From an uncultured Thiothrix sp. (GTDB taxonomy: Bacteria; Pseudomonadota; Gammaproteobacteria; Thiotrichales; Thiotrichaceae): a stretch of DNA of 64,000 nt. The notes below the pieces were generated by a model. The model was not told where the DNA came from and made no database searches. It saw only the letters and a program-made list of their open reading frames with translations. Shown piece after piece: positions 1 through 9,106 of this stretch. Each line of letters starts with the position of its first letter. Position 1 is the stretch's first letter. The stretch spans positions 98,359-162,358 of the forward strand of contig NZ_CALMZC010000037.1 of assembly GCF_937873765.1 (NCBI RefSeq). The letters are read 5' to 3'. The position numbers and the translations under genes were made by a program.

Positions 1-898
1 CTAATTGGGGATACCAAGCGTTTGCATGCGCATTACTAATAAACTGCTCAGCTAGTTGGTCACCACCGGCCTGATGTAAAGCTTTAGTGTATACTGTCAT
101 GGCTTCAGTTTGATCACGAATTGCAGTGGGTAATTTTTTCCAAAGCGTTTGCAGCTTTTCGGTGTTTTTTTGCCCCGCATACTGACTAAATAAACCGATC
201 AAAGTAGCTGCTTGTACATGACCCATGCTTTCACTGTTTAAGAGATTAAGCTTTTGTAAATCAGGTAGTAAGTCGAGTAAAGCTTCCCAGTTTTGTTGCT
301 TATACAAAACTTTGGCCAGTAGTTTGGTCACATAGGCATTTTTAGGAGCAAGACTACGCAGGTTTAAGAGGGTAGCTTGGGCTTGTTCTAATTGTTCGGC
401 CGACAATTGCATCTCTGCTTGCGAAACGCCTACCGCAATTTGTGCACTATGGTCACTTTCAATCGCTTTTCTTAAAAGCTCATCACGGCGCTCAGGCGCT
501 TCCTGCATATGTGCAGCCCTCGCTGCACCTAAGTAGTTTAATAAAGGCGTTTCACTATACTCAGCATGTTCGGTAAGCAATTGCTCTGCCCTATCCCAAT
601 GCCCTTCAGTTAATTGAATTAAGCCCTGATTGAGGCAGCGGTTGGCTTTGGTGTGCAAACGATGATTGCGTAAACGATAATAGCGCTGCCGTAAACCCAG
701 CACTTCACGCACTAAAGTGACGCCTAAATAAAACACAGTACAAGCACCTAATACTAAGAGAGCTAGGGTAGCGGTGGTGAGTTCATAAACTTGACTGCCC
801 CATTTAATAAAACTTGGACCAGAGTGAGCTAAGATTTGCTGAGCGACCCAAAATCCACCTAAGCCCAGTAAAACACATAAGAGAATGAAGCGCATCAT
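1..898 (-). CDS. hemY: HemY, haem-biosynthesis-associated TPR membrane protein (3' part outside window)
   Basis: The frame is open to the left edge, so 299 codons are present and the C-terminal part is missing. The N-terminus has two hydrophobic segments (about residues 3-20 and 40-62), followed by a basic, helical, TPR-like region, as in the HemY N-terminal domain family. The ATG at 898-896 overlaps the hemX stop as ATGA, which supports this start and translational coupling. HemY lies at the end of the hemC-D-X-Y operon in many gammaproteobacteria. It is an inner-membrane protein of poorly known role, distinct from the HemY protoporphyrinogen oxidase of Gram-positives. The identification is firm from context and architecture. 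Confidence 0.9.
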   Translation of the reverse strand, partial: MMRFILLCVLLGLGGFWVAQQILAHSGPSFIKWGSQVYELTTATLALLVLGACTVFYLGVTLVREVLGLRQRYYRLRNHRLHTKANRCLNQGLIQLTEGHWDRAEQLLTEHAEYSETPLLNYLGAARAAHMQEAPERRDELLRKAIESDHSAQIAVGVSQAEMQLSAEQLEQAQATLLNLRSLAPKNAYVTKLLAKVLYKQQNWEALLDLLPDLQKLNLLNSESMGHVQAATLIGLFSQYAGQKNTEKLQTLWKKLPTAIRDQTEAMTVYTKALHQAGGDQLAEQFISNAHANAWYPQL

Positions 899-2028
899 GG
901 TTTACGCTCTCCGGCTAAAGTAGCATTGCGTGCTTTTTCCAATTGTGCCAAGCTCGCTGAAATATCGGGCAAAGCAGGCTGTAGATTCAATTGATCTAGC
1001 TGCAGTAGAGGTTCTATTAAAGTAGTGGCTTGGTTTTTGGGGTAATAAGCTTGCAAAGTATCACGAATCAAAGCGATTTGTTGATGATAGCTCTGATCTT
1101 GGCGTTGCAGTGCCATCAAACGTAGATTCTCTAAACGCAACAAAAGCAATTGGTGCAAGCTTTGCCGTGACTCGGTATCTAGGGCATTGGCTAAAGGCTG
1201 ATCGACTTGATGTACAATCACGGCTTCATTCAAGGTATTAAGCGCTTTTCGTTTATATTCTTGCCAAAGTGAGTGATCTTCATTCGTATTAGCTTCATTC
1301 GTCTTAGCGGGACTTGAAGCTGGGCTGGGTAATGATTTCGCAAGTTGGGTAGACAATTCCAAGCTTAGAGTATTAATGCGTTGAGATAAGTCGATTAAGT
1401 CTGGCTCTGCAAAGGCTTCTAAACTAGCAATATCCTTAGCTAATTGTTGGCGCACTGGTAAAAAGCTGACTGAACCTAATTTACCTAATAATAAGTCGGC
1501 TTCTTTTAGGGCTGCTAAAGCAGCGCCTTTGGTAGCCGTTAGATGCAACTCTTGATTTGCCATGCGTAACAGAAAGGCAACTTCTTCAATCTGCCAATCA
1601 TGTCCGGTTTTGGGTGCTACCGTTTGTTGTAGACGTGCTTGGAGGGTAGTGATTTGTTGAACTTGTGTGGTCACTGTTTCAGCAAATTGGCGGGTTTCAT
1701 GATTCATTTGTGCCATTTTTTGTAAGTTTGTATTGGCTTCGGTAGATAACTTCTCTACTGTTTGATTCACGTCCTTGCGTAAAGACCCTAAAGCGCTGCT
1801 GTCCGCTTTTTGGCTAAGTGTTTTGTCTAACTTAGTGATGCGGACTTGGCTGTCATTAGCCTTAGTATTCATGCGTTGCCAATGTTTGTAGCCCGTAGCA
1901 ATGCCCACCACGGTGAAAAATAAAGCTAAAAAAGCTATAAATAAAGCAAAGCTTGCGCTTTTGGCTTTGGGATGTGAGCTTAGATAGTGTGACTCAGTAA
2001 AAGCTGTGGTTTCAGATTTTTCGATCAT
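895..2028 (-). CDS. hemX: HemX, membrane-anchored coiled-coil protein of the haem operon
   Basis: This 377-residue protein has a single N-terminal membrane helix (about residues 25-46), then a long Gln/Thr-rich coiled coil (about 50-130) and a helical C-terminal domain. HemX proteins are often annotated as uroporphyrinogen-III C-methyltransferase, but no SAM-binding methyltransferase domain is visible, so that activity should not be assumed. I chose the ATG at 2028 because it overlaps the hemD stop as ATGA; an in-frame ATG seven codons upstream lies inside hemD. It sits between hemD and hemY, both with overlapping ends, so the operon is tightly coupled. Confidence 0.9.
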   Translation of the reverse strand: MIEKSETTAFTESHYLSSHPKAKSASFALFIAFLALFFTVVGIATGYKHWQRMNTKANDSQVRITKLDKTLSQKADSSALGSLRKDVNQTVEKLSTEANTNLQKMAQMNHETRQFAETVTTQVQQITTLQARLQQTVAPKTGHDWQIEEVAFLLRMANQELHLTATKGAALAALKEADLLLGKLGSVSFLPVRQQLAKDIASLEAFAEPDLIDLSQRINTLSLELSTQLAKSLPSPASSPAKTNEANTNEDHSLWQEYKRKALNTLNEAVIVHQVDQPLANALDTESRQSLHQLLLLRLENLRLMALQRQDQSYHQQIALIRDTLQAYYPKNQATTLIEPLLQLDQLNLQPALPDISASLAQLEKARNATLAGERKP

Positions 2029-2792
2029 GCTTCGTTGTCCTGTTGCCACTGGATTAAGGCCGCCAGCATCGCGTCATCGGCTGGGCTTTTGGCAACAATT
2101 ATTTTATGTTTAAAGCCGCGTTGCTGAGCATCAGCAGCGATGCGCTCGCTGCCTACAAGGATAGGGTAGTGATATATCCATGTTTCTGCTGCTAAAACTT
2201 GCAAGAGGTTACGCAAAGTCTCACTACTGGTTATACAGATTATATCAATACTGTGAGTATCATGGAGTTGTTTTAAGGCTGACGCCGATCCGGTCACACG
2301 ACGCTGATACACCTTGGCATAGCTCACCTTAGCTCCTCTAGCACTAAGGGTTTCGGCTAAGACTTCACGTCCGGTGTCACCACGCACGATTAAAACCTTC
2401 TTTCCTGTCAAATCATGTACTGGCGGTAAGGCTAAAAAATCTTCACTGGTAAAACCCTGTTCAGGGACGAGGCTAGGTTGTAAACCATATTTATTTAAAG
2501 CGGCTGCCGTTTGCTTACCAATTGCCCCCAGTTGAGTTGCTTGCAGACTGCTAAAGTCTTGAAAAAAACTTAAGCCACATGCCACCGCATTAGCACTAAT
2601 GAAAATAATCCAATCATAGGCTTGCTGGTGAATGGCTAGTAAACTATCTGGAGCTTGTTTAGCTGGCTCAATCGCCATCACGGGGAAAAGCTGTGGTTTA
2701 GCGCCTGCATTCAATAAGAGTTCATGAAAGCACCCAGCTTGATGCGCTGGGCGGGTGACGAGTACTTGGAGACCTGCAAGCGGCAAGTTCAT
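2025..2792 (-). CDS. hemD: Uroporphyrinogen-III synthase
   Basis: A 255-residue protein with the low-conservation HemD pattern: an N-terminal VTRP-type strand, a central I-F-I-S-A-N-A-V segment near residue 65, and the late I-C-I-T-S-S-E segment near 185. It cyclises hydroxymethylbilane with inversion of ring D in the cytoplasm, the step after HemC. The gene follows hemC with only three bases between them and overlaps hemX by four bases. HemD sequences diverge strongly, so the position directly after hemC is an important part of the call. Confidence 0.93.
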   Translation of the reverse strand: MNLPLAGLQVLVTRPAHQAGCFHELLLNAGAKPQLFPVMAIEPAKQAPDSLLAIHQQAYDWIIFISANAVACGLSFFQDFSSLQATQLGAIGKQTAAALNKYGLQPSLVPEQGFTSEDFLALPPVHDLTGKKVLIVRGDTGREVLAETLSARGAKVSYAKVYQRRVTGSASALKQLHDTHSIDIICITSSETLRNLLQVLAAETWIYHYPILVGSERIAADAQQRGFKHKIIVAKSPADDAMLAALIQWQQDNEA

Positions 2793-2795
2793 AGA

Positions 2796-3728
2796 TCAGT
2801 GATGAGCTAAACCTAAAACACTCAGGATTTTACCCCCACCTTGAGTAAGTAAAGAGTCAGCAATTAAAATGCCCAAAGCTTCTGGGTCTTGAGGGTCACC
2901 AACCGCTTCTGCTCTAAACAGCGCCGAACCATCTGGATAACCCAATAAACCTCGCATACGCAATGTTTCACCTTCCAGTTCAGCAAAGCCTGCAATCGGA
3001 ACTTGGCAGCCACCGTGTAGGCGATGATTCATGGCACGTTCCGCACGGACGCGAATTAAAGTTTCTGGGTGAATCAAAGGTGCTAATAGCGGCTCGATGC
3101 GTGGGTCATTTACTCGACACTCAATCCCAATCGCACCTTGACCGACCGCAGGTAAGCTTTGTTCAGGTGATAAATAGCTGGTGATCCGCGCTTCAAATTG
3201 CATACGGATGAGTCCAGCCGCTGCCAGAATAATCGCGTCGTATTCACCCTTATCTAATTTAGCGAGACGGGTATTAATATTGCCGCGTAAATCTTTAGTT
3301 TTTAGATGAGGATAACGTGCTAGCAATTGCATTTGGCGGCGTAAGCTACAAGTACCGATCACTGCACCTGCTGGCAATTCATCTAAAGATTGATAATTAT
3401 TAGACACAAAGGCATCGCGAGGATCTTCCCGCTCCATCATCACAGCAAGATGCAAGCCTTCAGGAAATTCCATCGGTACATCTTTCATGGAATGCACGGC
3501 AATGTCAGCGCTACCTTCCAACATGCCAAGTTCAAGCTCTTTAACAAATAAGCCCTTGCCGCCAATCCGGGATAAGGGGCTATCGAGAATTTTATCACCA
3601 CGGGTGGTCATACCTACTAATTCAATGTGTAAATCACTATGTAAAGCTTGTAAGCGGGCAGCGACATGCTCAGCTTGCCATAAAGCAAGTGGGCTAGTAC
3701 GTGTGGCAATGCGGATAAGTTCAGCCAT
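2796..3728 (-). CDS. hemC: Porphobilinogen deaminase (hydroxymethylbilane synthase)
   Basis: A full-length 310-residue HemC. Diagnostic features are the R-T-S-P-L-A-L-W start of domain 1, the H-S-M-K-D-V-P segment carrying the catalytic Asp near residue 83, the C-S-L-R-R-Q segment near 127, and the H-G-G-C-Q-V-P loop whose Cys241 attaches the dipyrromethane cofactor. It polymerises four porphobilinogens into hydroxymethylbilane. It is first in the minus-strand haem operon; its promoter should lie in the 89 bases before the upstream lipoprotein gene, unless the two are co-transcribed. Confidence 0.98.
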   Translation of the reverse strand: MAELIRIATRTSPLALWQAEHVAARLQALHSDLHIELVGMTTRGDKILDSPLSRIGGKGLFVKELELGMLEGSADIAVHSMKDVPMEFPEGLHLAVMMEREDPRDAFVSNNYQSLDELPAGAVIGTCSLRRQMQLLARYPHLKTKDLRGNINTRLAKLDKGEYDAIILAAAGLIRMQFEARITSYLSPEQSLPAVGQGAIGIECRVNDPRIEPLLAPLIHPETLIRVRAERAMNHRLHGGCQVPIAGFAELEGETLRMRGLLGYPDGSALFRAEAVGDPQDPEALGILIADSLLTQGGGKILSVLGLAHH

Positions 3729-3817
3729 AAAGTCGTGGGGAAGCCATTAAAACTTTCGCACTTTACGGTAAATAATTTGAGACTTCCAGCAGCACCGTCA
3801 AGGACAAGGGGAAGGAT

Positions 3818-4165
3818 TTAGGCGTGGGGTACTAAATAGCGCACATCAATATAACAAGAGGGTCGATGGGATAAAGGTGGATAAACATGCAGCCAATAAA
3901 GATTATCACGTTTGAGCATACCTTCTTCAATGGCAACCAGATCGACTAAACTGCCATTATATAAACGAATCATCACATCGGCATTTTTTGTAGGACTACG
4001 CCGACATTCAATGGGTGCATAATTGATTGCGGCAGTATTGACTTTATACACAGTCGCTATTGGGCGGCTACTCAAATCAGCAATGGTTAGAATATTGCCA
4101 TTATCTGCACAAGCAGTCAGTAGGGCAGTACTAAAAATAATGAAGAGATAAAATATGCCTCGCAT
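3818..4165 (-). CDS. Small predicted lipoprotein with SH3b-like region
   Basis: A 115-residue protein with a hydrophobic signal ending in a clear lipobox (L-T-A-C near residues 16-19), so it is probably a lipid-anchored envelope protein. The remainder has short strands and a pattern that resembles bacterial SH3 domains: R-R-S-P-T-K-N-A-D-V, then L-Y-N-G-S-L-V and L-Y-W-L-H-V. I cannot assign a function. It lies upstream of hemC on the same strand and is divergent from purD. Confidence 0.7.
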   Translation of the reverse strand: MRGIFYLFIIFSTALLTACADNGNILTIADLSSRPIATVYKVNTAAINYAPIECRRSPTKNADVMIRLYNGSLVDLVAIEEGMLKRDNLYWLHVYPPLSHRPSCYIDVRYLVPHA

Positions 4166-4388
4166 GCGGTACTCGCTTGTTTTTTACCTATATACCTGCT
4201 GGTCACCACAAAGTTTTGGGCAGTTCCCTAAGTCTTCTTCTCTATTTGGCTCAGAGGCTGAGTTTCGGCAATTGCTTTTGGAATGGAAGCGATGTTTTTA
4301 CCTCTTATCGGTCATTCATGGTTGAAACCCTCTGGCATTCTGGCTTTAATGAGCCCAATTTAAGTTTGGGTGTCAAACAGGAGCCAAT

Positions 4389-5684
4389 ATGAAAGTTCTA
4401 GTTGTGGGAAGTGGTGGGCGTGAGCATGCCTTAGCATGGAAATTAGCCCAATCACCGCGTGTCACTGAGGTACTGGTTGCTCCGGGCAATGCGGGTACAG
4501 CTCGAGAATCCAAAATGCGGAACTTACCGATTGCAGCGGAAGATATTGATGCTTTGGTGTATTACGCACAAGAGCAAGAGATTGACCTAACCGTAGTTGG
4601 CCCTGAAGCACCTTTATCCAAAGGCATTGTGGATCGTTTTCGTGCAGTCGGTTTGCGCTGCTTTGGTCCTACGCAACAAGCCGCACAATTAGAGTCCTCT
4701 AAAGCCTTTGCCAAAGATTTCTTAGCGCGGCATCAGATTGCGACGGCTGAATACGCTAACTTTACCGAGGTGGAGCCTGCACTTGCGTATATTCGGGCTA
4801 AGGGTGCGCCGATTGTGATCAAGGCGGATGGTTTAGCGGCAGGCAAGGGCGTGATTCTGGCACAGACTGAAGGTGAGGCGATAGCGACTGTGCAAGATAT
4901 GCTCGCAGGGAATGCCTTTGGTGCTGCGGGTAGTCGGGTGGTAGTTGAAGATTTTTTAGTCGGTGAAGAGGCCAGTTTCATTGTGATGGTGGATGGTAAG
5001 CATGTCTTAGCGATGGCGAGTTCCCAAGATCACAAGGCACGGGATAATGGGGATAAAGGCCCAAATACGGGCGGTATGGGGGCTTATTCGCCTGCGCCTG
5101 TCGTCACAGCGGCTATGCATGAGCGCATTATGCAGGAGGTGATTTACCCTACAGTACGTGGTATGGAGGCCGATGGTATTCCTTATACCGGCTTCTTGTA
5201 TGCAGGTGTGATGATTACCGCCGATGGCACTCCAAAAGTTTTAGAGTTTAATTGCCGATTTGGTGACCCAGAAACCCAACCAATTATGGTGCGCTTAAAA
5301 TCGGATTTCGTCGATTTACTCGAAGCCGCTTTGGATGAGCGTTTAGATCAAGTTAATGCTGCTTGGGATAGTCGTGCTGCGGTTGGAGTGGTATTAGCAG
5401 CAGGTGGTTATCCAGAGACTTATGCGAAGGGTGCAGTGATTCATGGCTTAGAGCAAGCCGCACAACTGGCCGGTAAGGTATTCCATGCAGGCACTGCCAA
5501 TCCAGAGGGACAAGTGCTAACTAATGGTGGCCGCGTTTTGTGTGCAGTGGGCTTAGGCGATTCAGTCACCGTAGCACAAGCCCAAGCTTATGAATTAGTG
5601 AAAGTCATTCAATGGGATCAGGTTTACTACCGGACGGATATTGGTCATCGAGCGATAGCACGCGAACAGGCACAAGGTTTATAG
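4389..5684 (+). CDS. purD: Phosphoribosylamine-glycine ligase (GARS)
   Basis: A 431-residue GARS of normal length. It starts with the V-L-V-V-G-S-G-G-R-E-H-A nucleotide-binding loop, carries the ATP-grasp region (I-V-I-K-A-D-G-L-A-A-G-K-G-V near 145-158) and the E-F-N-C-R-F-G-D-P-E-T-Q metal/ATP motif near 285-296. It joins glycine to phosphoribosylamine in purine synthesis. It stands alone here, without the usual purH partner. An AGGAG ribosome-binding site lies about six bases upstream. The 223-base leader contains a short CCCAA/TTGGG hairpin just before the ribosome-binding site, but no recognisable purine riboswitch. Confidence 0.98.
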   Translation: MKVLVVGSGGREHALAWKLAQSPRVTEVLVAPGNAGTARESKMRNLPIAAEDIDALVYYAQEQEIDLTVVGPEAPLSKGIVDRFRAVGLRCFGPTQQAAQLESSKAFAKDFLARHQIATAEYANFTEVEPALAYIRAKGAPIVIKADGLAAGKGVILAQTEGEAIATVQDMLAGNAFGAAGSRVVVEDFLVGEEASFIVMVDGKHVLAMASSQDHKARDNGDKGPNTGGMGAYSPAPVVTAAMHERIMQEVIYPTVRGMEADGIPYTGFLYAGVMITADGTPKVLEFNCRFGDPETQPIMVRLKSDFVDLLEAALDERLDQVNAAWDSRAAVGVVLAAGGYPETYAKGAVIHGLEQAAQLAGKVFHAGTANPEGQVLTNGGRVLCAVGLGDSVTVAQAQAYELVKVIQWDQVYYRTDIGHRAIAREQAQGL

Positions 5685-5754
5685 GGTTTTTACTAGCGAG
5701 TGACTAGAGGCATGTTAATTTAATGCTTTAACCTTAACGTAAAGGTAAATCAAT

Positions 5755-6819
5755 ATGAACTCAGCAGACCCTAAAACAACTTCAGCAGTCAGTTACCCGG
5801 ATCTACCTATACCTGCGGGTGGAGAAGTGGTTGAAGTTGCTGCAGGCGTTTACTGGGTGCGCATGCCACTGCCCTTTGCACTTGATCATATCAATCTGTG
5901 GTTATTAAAAGATGGTGACAGTTGGGTACAGGTGGATACGGGTTTAGTTGAAACCAGTGTGATCGAGTATTGGCGTACTCTCTTTGAAACTTATTTAGGG
6001 GATGCTCCCGTCAGGCGCTTAATTGTGACTCACCTCCATCCTGATCATGTGGGCTTGGCTGGTTGGTTGACGCATCAATGGGGCGCGACTTTACATATGT
6101 CGCGCACGGAGTATTTACTCTGCCGCACTTTGCTCTCTGATACCCATAAAGAAGTCCCCGAAGCGGCTATCCATTTTTATCGGCAGGCTGGATTTGATGA
6201 TGAGTCGATTGGTATTTATCGCGCTCATTTTGGTGGCTATGGCAGCTTTGTTGGTGCTTTGCCGGACTCTTATCAACGTTTAGTGAACGGCGATAAGTTT
6301 AAGATTGATGGTGTCGACTGGGAAGTGATTATTGGCCAAGGTCATAGCCCTGAGCATGTCTGTCTGTATTGTGCTGAGAAAAAAGTATTCATTGCAGGTG
6401 ATCAACTGCTACCAACCATTTCTTCCAATGTGAGCGTTTGGCCGCTTGAACCAAATGCTAATCCACTGAAAGATTGGATTGATTCCTGCCATCTGCTGCG
6501 TGAACGATTGCCGGAAGATGTGTTAGTACTACCCGCCCACGGCAAACCTTTCTATGGCGCACATCCGCGCTTAGAACGCTTGATTGCCGAGCATGAACAA
6601 GCGTTACAAGATTTATATGAATTTTGTGCTGAACCTAAGCGTGTAGTCGATGTGTTTTCGGTGTTGTTTAAAAATCCCGTGACCAAGCGTACCTTGATTT
6701 TTGCAACTGGTGAGGCGCGGGCGCATTTGAATTATTTAGTACAGGCTGGCAAATTGCAGGTAAGTTTAGATGAGCAAGGCGTGGGGTATTATCGGCAAGT
6801 TTCATCTGGCGTGCGCTAG
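5755..6819 (+). CDS. MBL-fold metallo-hydrolase
   Basis: A 354-residue protein of the metallo-beta-lactamase superfamily. The metal-binding H-L-H-P-D-H-V-G motif is at residues 93-100, with the later Gly-x-Gly-His-Ser-Pro-Glu-His segment near 195 and the A-G-D-Q-L metal Asp near 216. The C-terminal third resembles the helical substrate-recognition domain of glyoxalase-II-like and LACTB2-like members. The substrate cannot be inferred. It follows purD with a 70-base gap and may be separately transcribed. Confidence 0.88.
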   Translation: MNSADPKTTSAVSYPDLPIPAGGEVVEVAAGVYWVRMPLPFALDHINLWLLKDGDSWVQVDTGLVETSVIEYWRTLFETYLGDAPVRRLIVTHLHPDHVGLAGWLTHQWGATLHMSRTEYLLCRTLLSDTHKEVPEAAIHFYRQAGFDDESIGIYRAHFGGYGSFVGALPDSYQRLVNGDKFKIDGVDWEVIIGQGHSPEHVCLYCAEKKVFIAGDQLLPTISSNVSVWPLEPNANPLKDWIDSCHLLRERLPEDVLVLPAHGKPFYGAHPRLERLIAEHEQALQDLYEFCAEPKRVVDVFSVLFKNPVTKRTLIFATGEARAHLNYLVQAGKLQVSLDEQGVGYYRQVSSGVR

Positions 6820-7060
6820 CTAATTACTTAATCCTATCTGACGCAGATATTTGTTATGCTCATAGGGGCGAACACCAGAGTTGAATCTAATCAGTTCATA
6901 CTGCTCCGTCACGCATTCCTTTACTAGCGTTTCTCCCAAGTTTCTCAAAGCTTTTTTCGATTATTACCAGATTTTCTAGCTTCGATAAGCGATCCAAGAT
7001 AAAAACGCTGTGTTTCAGGTTGTCTAGGATGATTAGAGATGGTCGGATAAATGCTTCAGG
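6820..7060 (-). pseudogene. Frameshifted 3' remnant of an unknown gene
   Basis: On the minus strand this otherwise empty interval reads as protein-like sequence in two frames. Codons from 7060 down to about 6959 read as F-I-R-P-S-L-I-I-L-D-N-L-K-H-S-V and onward. The adjacent frame from a run of six A's (6952-6957 on the plus strand as T's) to the TAG at 6822-6820 reads as A-L-R-N-L-G-E-T-L-V-K-E and ends Y-L-R-Q-I-G-L-S-N. One indel at the homopolymer joins them into about 80 codons without a stop. No start codon exists, and a TAG closes the upstream end. I do not recognise the family. Composition is the only evidence. Confidence 0.4.
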
Positions 7061-7102
7061 CTAGAGAGGTTGATTTGAATAGACTGCATAAATAACAGCT
7101 TA

Positions 7103-7111
7103 TGCTATATT
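7103..7111 (+). promoter_or_regulatory. Extended -10-like element before the 7118 gene
   Basis: The sequence TGcTATATT fits an extended -10 box and ends only seven bases before the ATG at 7118. No Shine-Dalgarno sequence is seen, so transcription from it would give a nearly leaderless mRNA. This is inferred from the motif alone. Confidence 0.28.
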
Positions 7112-7117
7112 CAATCC

Positions 7118-7759
7118 ATGCGTATTCTAGTTATTGTCGGTTTATTACCTTGTCTAATCGCTGCGAGTCAATTACAACACTTGCAAAGTCCCGCAACGGT
7201 AGAACTTGCTGCCATCCAGCATTTACTACCAAAAAACTTCAACGTTCTTAGCCTTGCTTCTGGTGACTTAAATACTGACGGAAAACTTGACTATGCGGTT
7301 GCGATAGAACGTGCAGCTTCAAAAACCAAACCGGCTCAACGTCGCTTATTAATCATGGTGAGTGATCCAGAAGTCGAAGGTGGCTTAAAGATTGCCCAAC
7401 AATACTGGCGCTTTATTCCGCTGCCTAGCGATGAAGGCGTAGACCCTCTAGCGTATTTGGCTATCAATAAGGGCTTGATTGAGGTGCAATTTAAGCCGCC
7501 GAATGCAGGGCGTTCCTATGTGAATTATACCTTTAAACCAGAAGGGCGGCGCTTTGTGTTAAGCCATTTTCAGCGTTATAAGGTAAAATCGGCGACTGGC
7601 ATGTTCAATGAAACAGTGATCAATTTAGATCAAGGTGAACGCGAGTTCACTTCAGGGAGCATGTCGAGTCCACGGCATCTGAAAAAGGTCGAGCAGTTTA
7701 AAGCCAGCCAAACTTGGACGCCTTGCCGGATTGATGACCCCCTCAATTTCGAGCCTTAA
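7118..7759 (+). CDS. Hypothetical exported protein with an FG-GAP/VCBS-like motif
   Basis: A 213-residue protein with a hydrophobic N-terminus (residues 1-16), likely a signal peptide. Near residues 46-58 it carries the G-D-L-N-T-D-G-K-L-D-Y-A-V pattern typical of FG-GAP/VCBS calcium-binding blades. A second strand-rich region follows, and the C-terminus holds a Cys (near 206). Only one such blade is seen, so a full beta-propeller is unlikely. The function is unknown. It is flanked by a gene remnant upstream and a 127-base gap downstream. Confidence 0.7.
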   Translation: MRILVIVGLLPCLIAASQLQHLQSPATVELAAIQHLLPKNFNVLSLASGDLNTDGKLDYAVAIERAASKTKPAQRRLLIMVSDPEVEGGLKIAQQYWRFIPLPSDEGVDPLAYLAINKGLIEVQFKPPNAGRSYVNYTFKPEGRRFVLSHFQRYKVKSATGMFNETVINLDQGEREFTSGSMSSPRHLKKVEQFKASQTWTPCRIDDPLNFEP

Positions 7760-7886
7760 CACTGCACGGTTTTTGCAAAATATCTTCGTGAAGTTTCCGC
7801 AAGCTATCGGTAGGGTCTGCACACTAAAGCGTTAATCTTAGCGCCTGAGACTACTTGACTCCAACCGAAAGCCTGGAAACGCGAGG

Positions 7887-8408
7887 ATGAGAAAAATAAT
7901 TGCTTTAATGTTACTGTCCGTTTTCATGGTGGGGTGGTTTATCCCAGAGACTTCAAGGGTTCCAGTCAGTGGAGCAACAGCCGCTGACTGGAATCCCCAA
8001 TCCTTTTGGTATTATCCTTGGGGGCGTTCCGGTACGCATAAAGGCATTGATATTTTTGCCAAACTAGGTACTCCAGTATTGAGCGCGACCGATGGTTTAG
8101 TGCTGAGCACAGGCTTCGATAGCTTAGGCGGTAATTATGTTTTAGTGCTTGGGGCAAAATGGCGCTTTCACTATTACGCCCATTTGCAGTCCATCGACAC
8201 AAGTAGCGGACATTGGCTAAAAGCCGGTAACGTATTAGGTAAGGTCGGCGATTCGGGAAATGCAAAAGGTAAACCACCGCATCTACATTACCAAATTCAA
8301 ACACTTTTTCCGCAATTAGCGCAGTATCAACCCAATCAGCCCCAAGCTTGGAATAGACTGTTTTATATTAATCCACATCAGTTTCTAACTCAGCACATAG
8401 CATTCTAA
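7887..8408 (+). CDS. M23 (LytM-type) peptidase, exported
   Basis: A 173-residue protein with an N-terminal hydrophobic segment (about 4-19) and a single M23 domain. The zinc ligands are visible as H-K-G-I-D (His51, Asp55) and P-H-L-H (His132, His134). It should cleave peptide cross-links in peptidoglycan in the periplasm. It is a minimal LytM protein without LysM or coiled-coil domains. The next gene, a response regulator, starts six bases after the stop, so peptidase and two-component system are probably co-transcribed. Confidence 0.92.
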   Translation: MRKIIALMLLSVFMVGWFIPETSRVPVSGATAADWNPQSFWYYPWGRSGTHKGIDIFAKLGTPVLSATDGLVLSTGFDSLGGNYVLVLGAKWRFHYYAHLQSIDTSSGHWLKAGNVLGKVGDSGNAKGKPPHLHYQIQTLFPQLAQYQPNQPQAWNRLFYINPHQFLTQHIAF

Positions 8409-8413
8409 AGAGT

Positions 8414-9106
8414 ATGAGCAAGCAAATTTTAGTCGTAGATGATGATCTGCATATTCGTGAAGTGATTAGTTTTGCCCTCGAAAAAGCAGGGATGACGGTG
8501 CGCCAAGCAAGTGATGGACGCGAGGCGGTACAAAGCTTTCGTGAGCAAGCCGCTGACTTATTAGTACTGGATATTAATATGCCAGAAATGGATGGTTTGG
8601 AGGTCTGTCGTGAACTACGCAAAACTTCCAATGTACCTATTTTATTTTTATCCTCGCGGGATGATGAAATCGACCGGATTCTAGGTTTAGAAATCGGTGG
8701 CGATGATTATGTGACTAAGCCTTTTAGCCCTCGCGAATTAGTTGCACGGATTAATGCCATTTTGAAGCGTTTGCAGCCGACACAAGCAGCACCAGTAGTA
8801 CAATCGGATGATGTAGTGCGCGGCAAACTAAACATTAGCCCACAACAACATTTAGCTGTTTGGGATCAGCAAACGGTGCATTTAACCGCTACAGAATTCG
8901 GGATTTTAATGTTGCTCGCACGCCATCCGAATCGGGTATTTAACCGTGATCATATTATGCAGCAAGCCTACGATAATAATGTGTATGTCAGCGACCGCAC
9001 AATTGATAGCCATATACGGCATATTCGCCAAAAATTTGTGGATGTAGGCTGTGCGAATATTATTGATACGGTGCATGGGGTCGGTTACAAACTCGCACCA
9101 TGTTAG
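8414..9106 (+). CDS. OmpR-family response regulator
   Basis: A 230-residue two-domain regulator. The receiver domain has the acidic pair near residues 9-11, the phospho-acceptor Asp53 in V-L-D-I-N-M-P and Lys102 in the T-K-P-F motif. The C-terminal winged-helix domain (about 130-228) has the R-T-I-D-S-H-I-R-H-I-R recognition helix. It overlaps the downstream kinase gene by seven bases, forming a classical pair. Targets are unknown; co-transcription with the M23 peptidase suggests an envelope-related signal. Confidence 0.96.
   Translation: MSKQILVVDDDLHIREVISFALEKAGMTVRQASDGREAVQSFREQAADLLVLDINMPEMDGLEVCRELRKTSNVPILFLSSRDDEIDRILGLEIGGDDYVTKPFSPRELVARINAILKRLQPTQAAPVVQSDDVVRGKLNISPQQHLAVWDQQTVHLTATEFGILMLLARHPNRVFNRDHIMQQAYDNNVYVSDRTIDSHIRHIRQKFVDVGCANIIDTVHGVGYKLAPC

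Noticed and set aside
4177..4392. 71-codon plus-strand open frame ending on the purD start codon
   Set aside because: It spans the purD leader, has no ribosome-binding site or recognisable domain, and the ATGA overlap with purD is probably chance.
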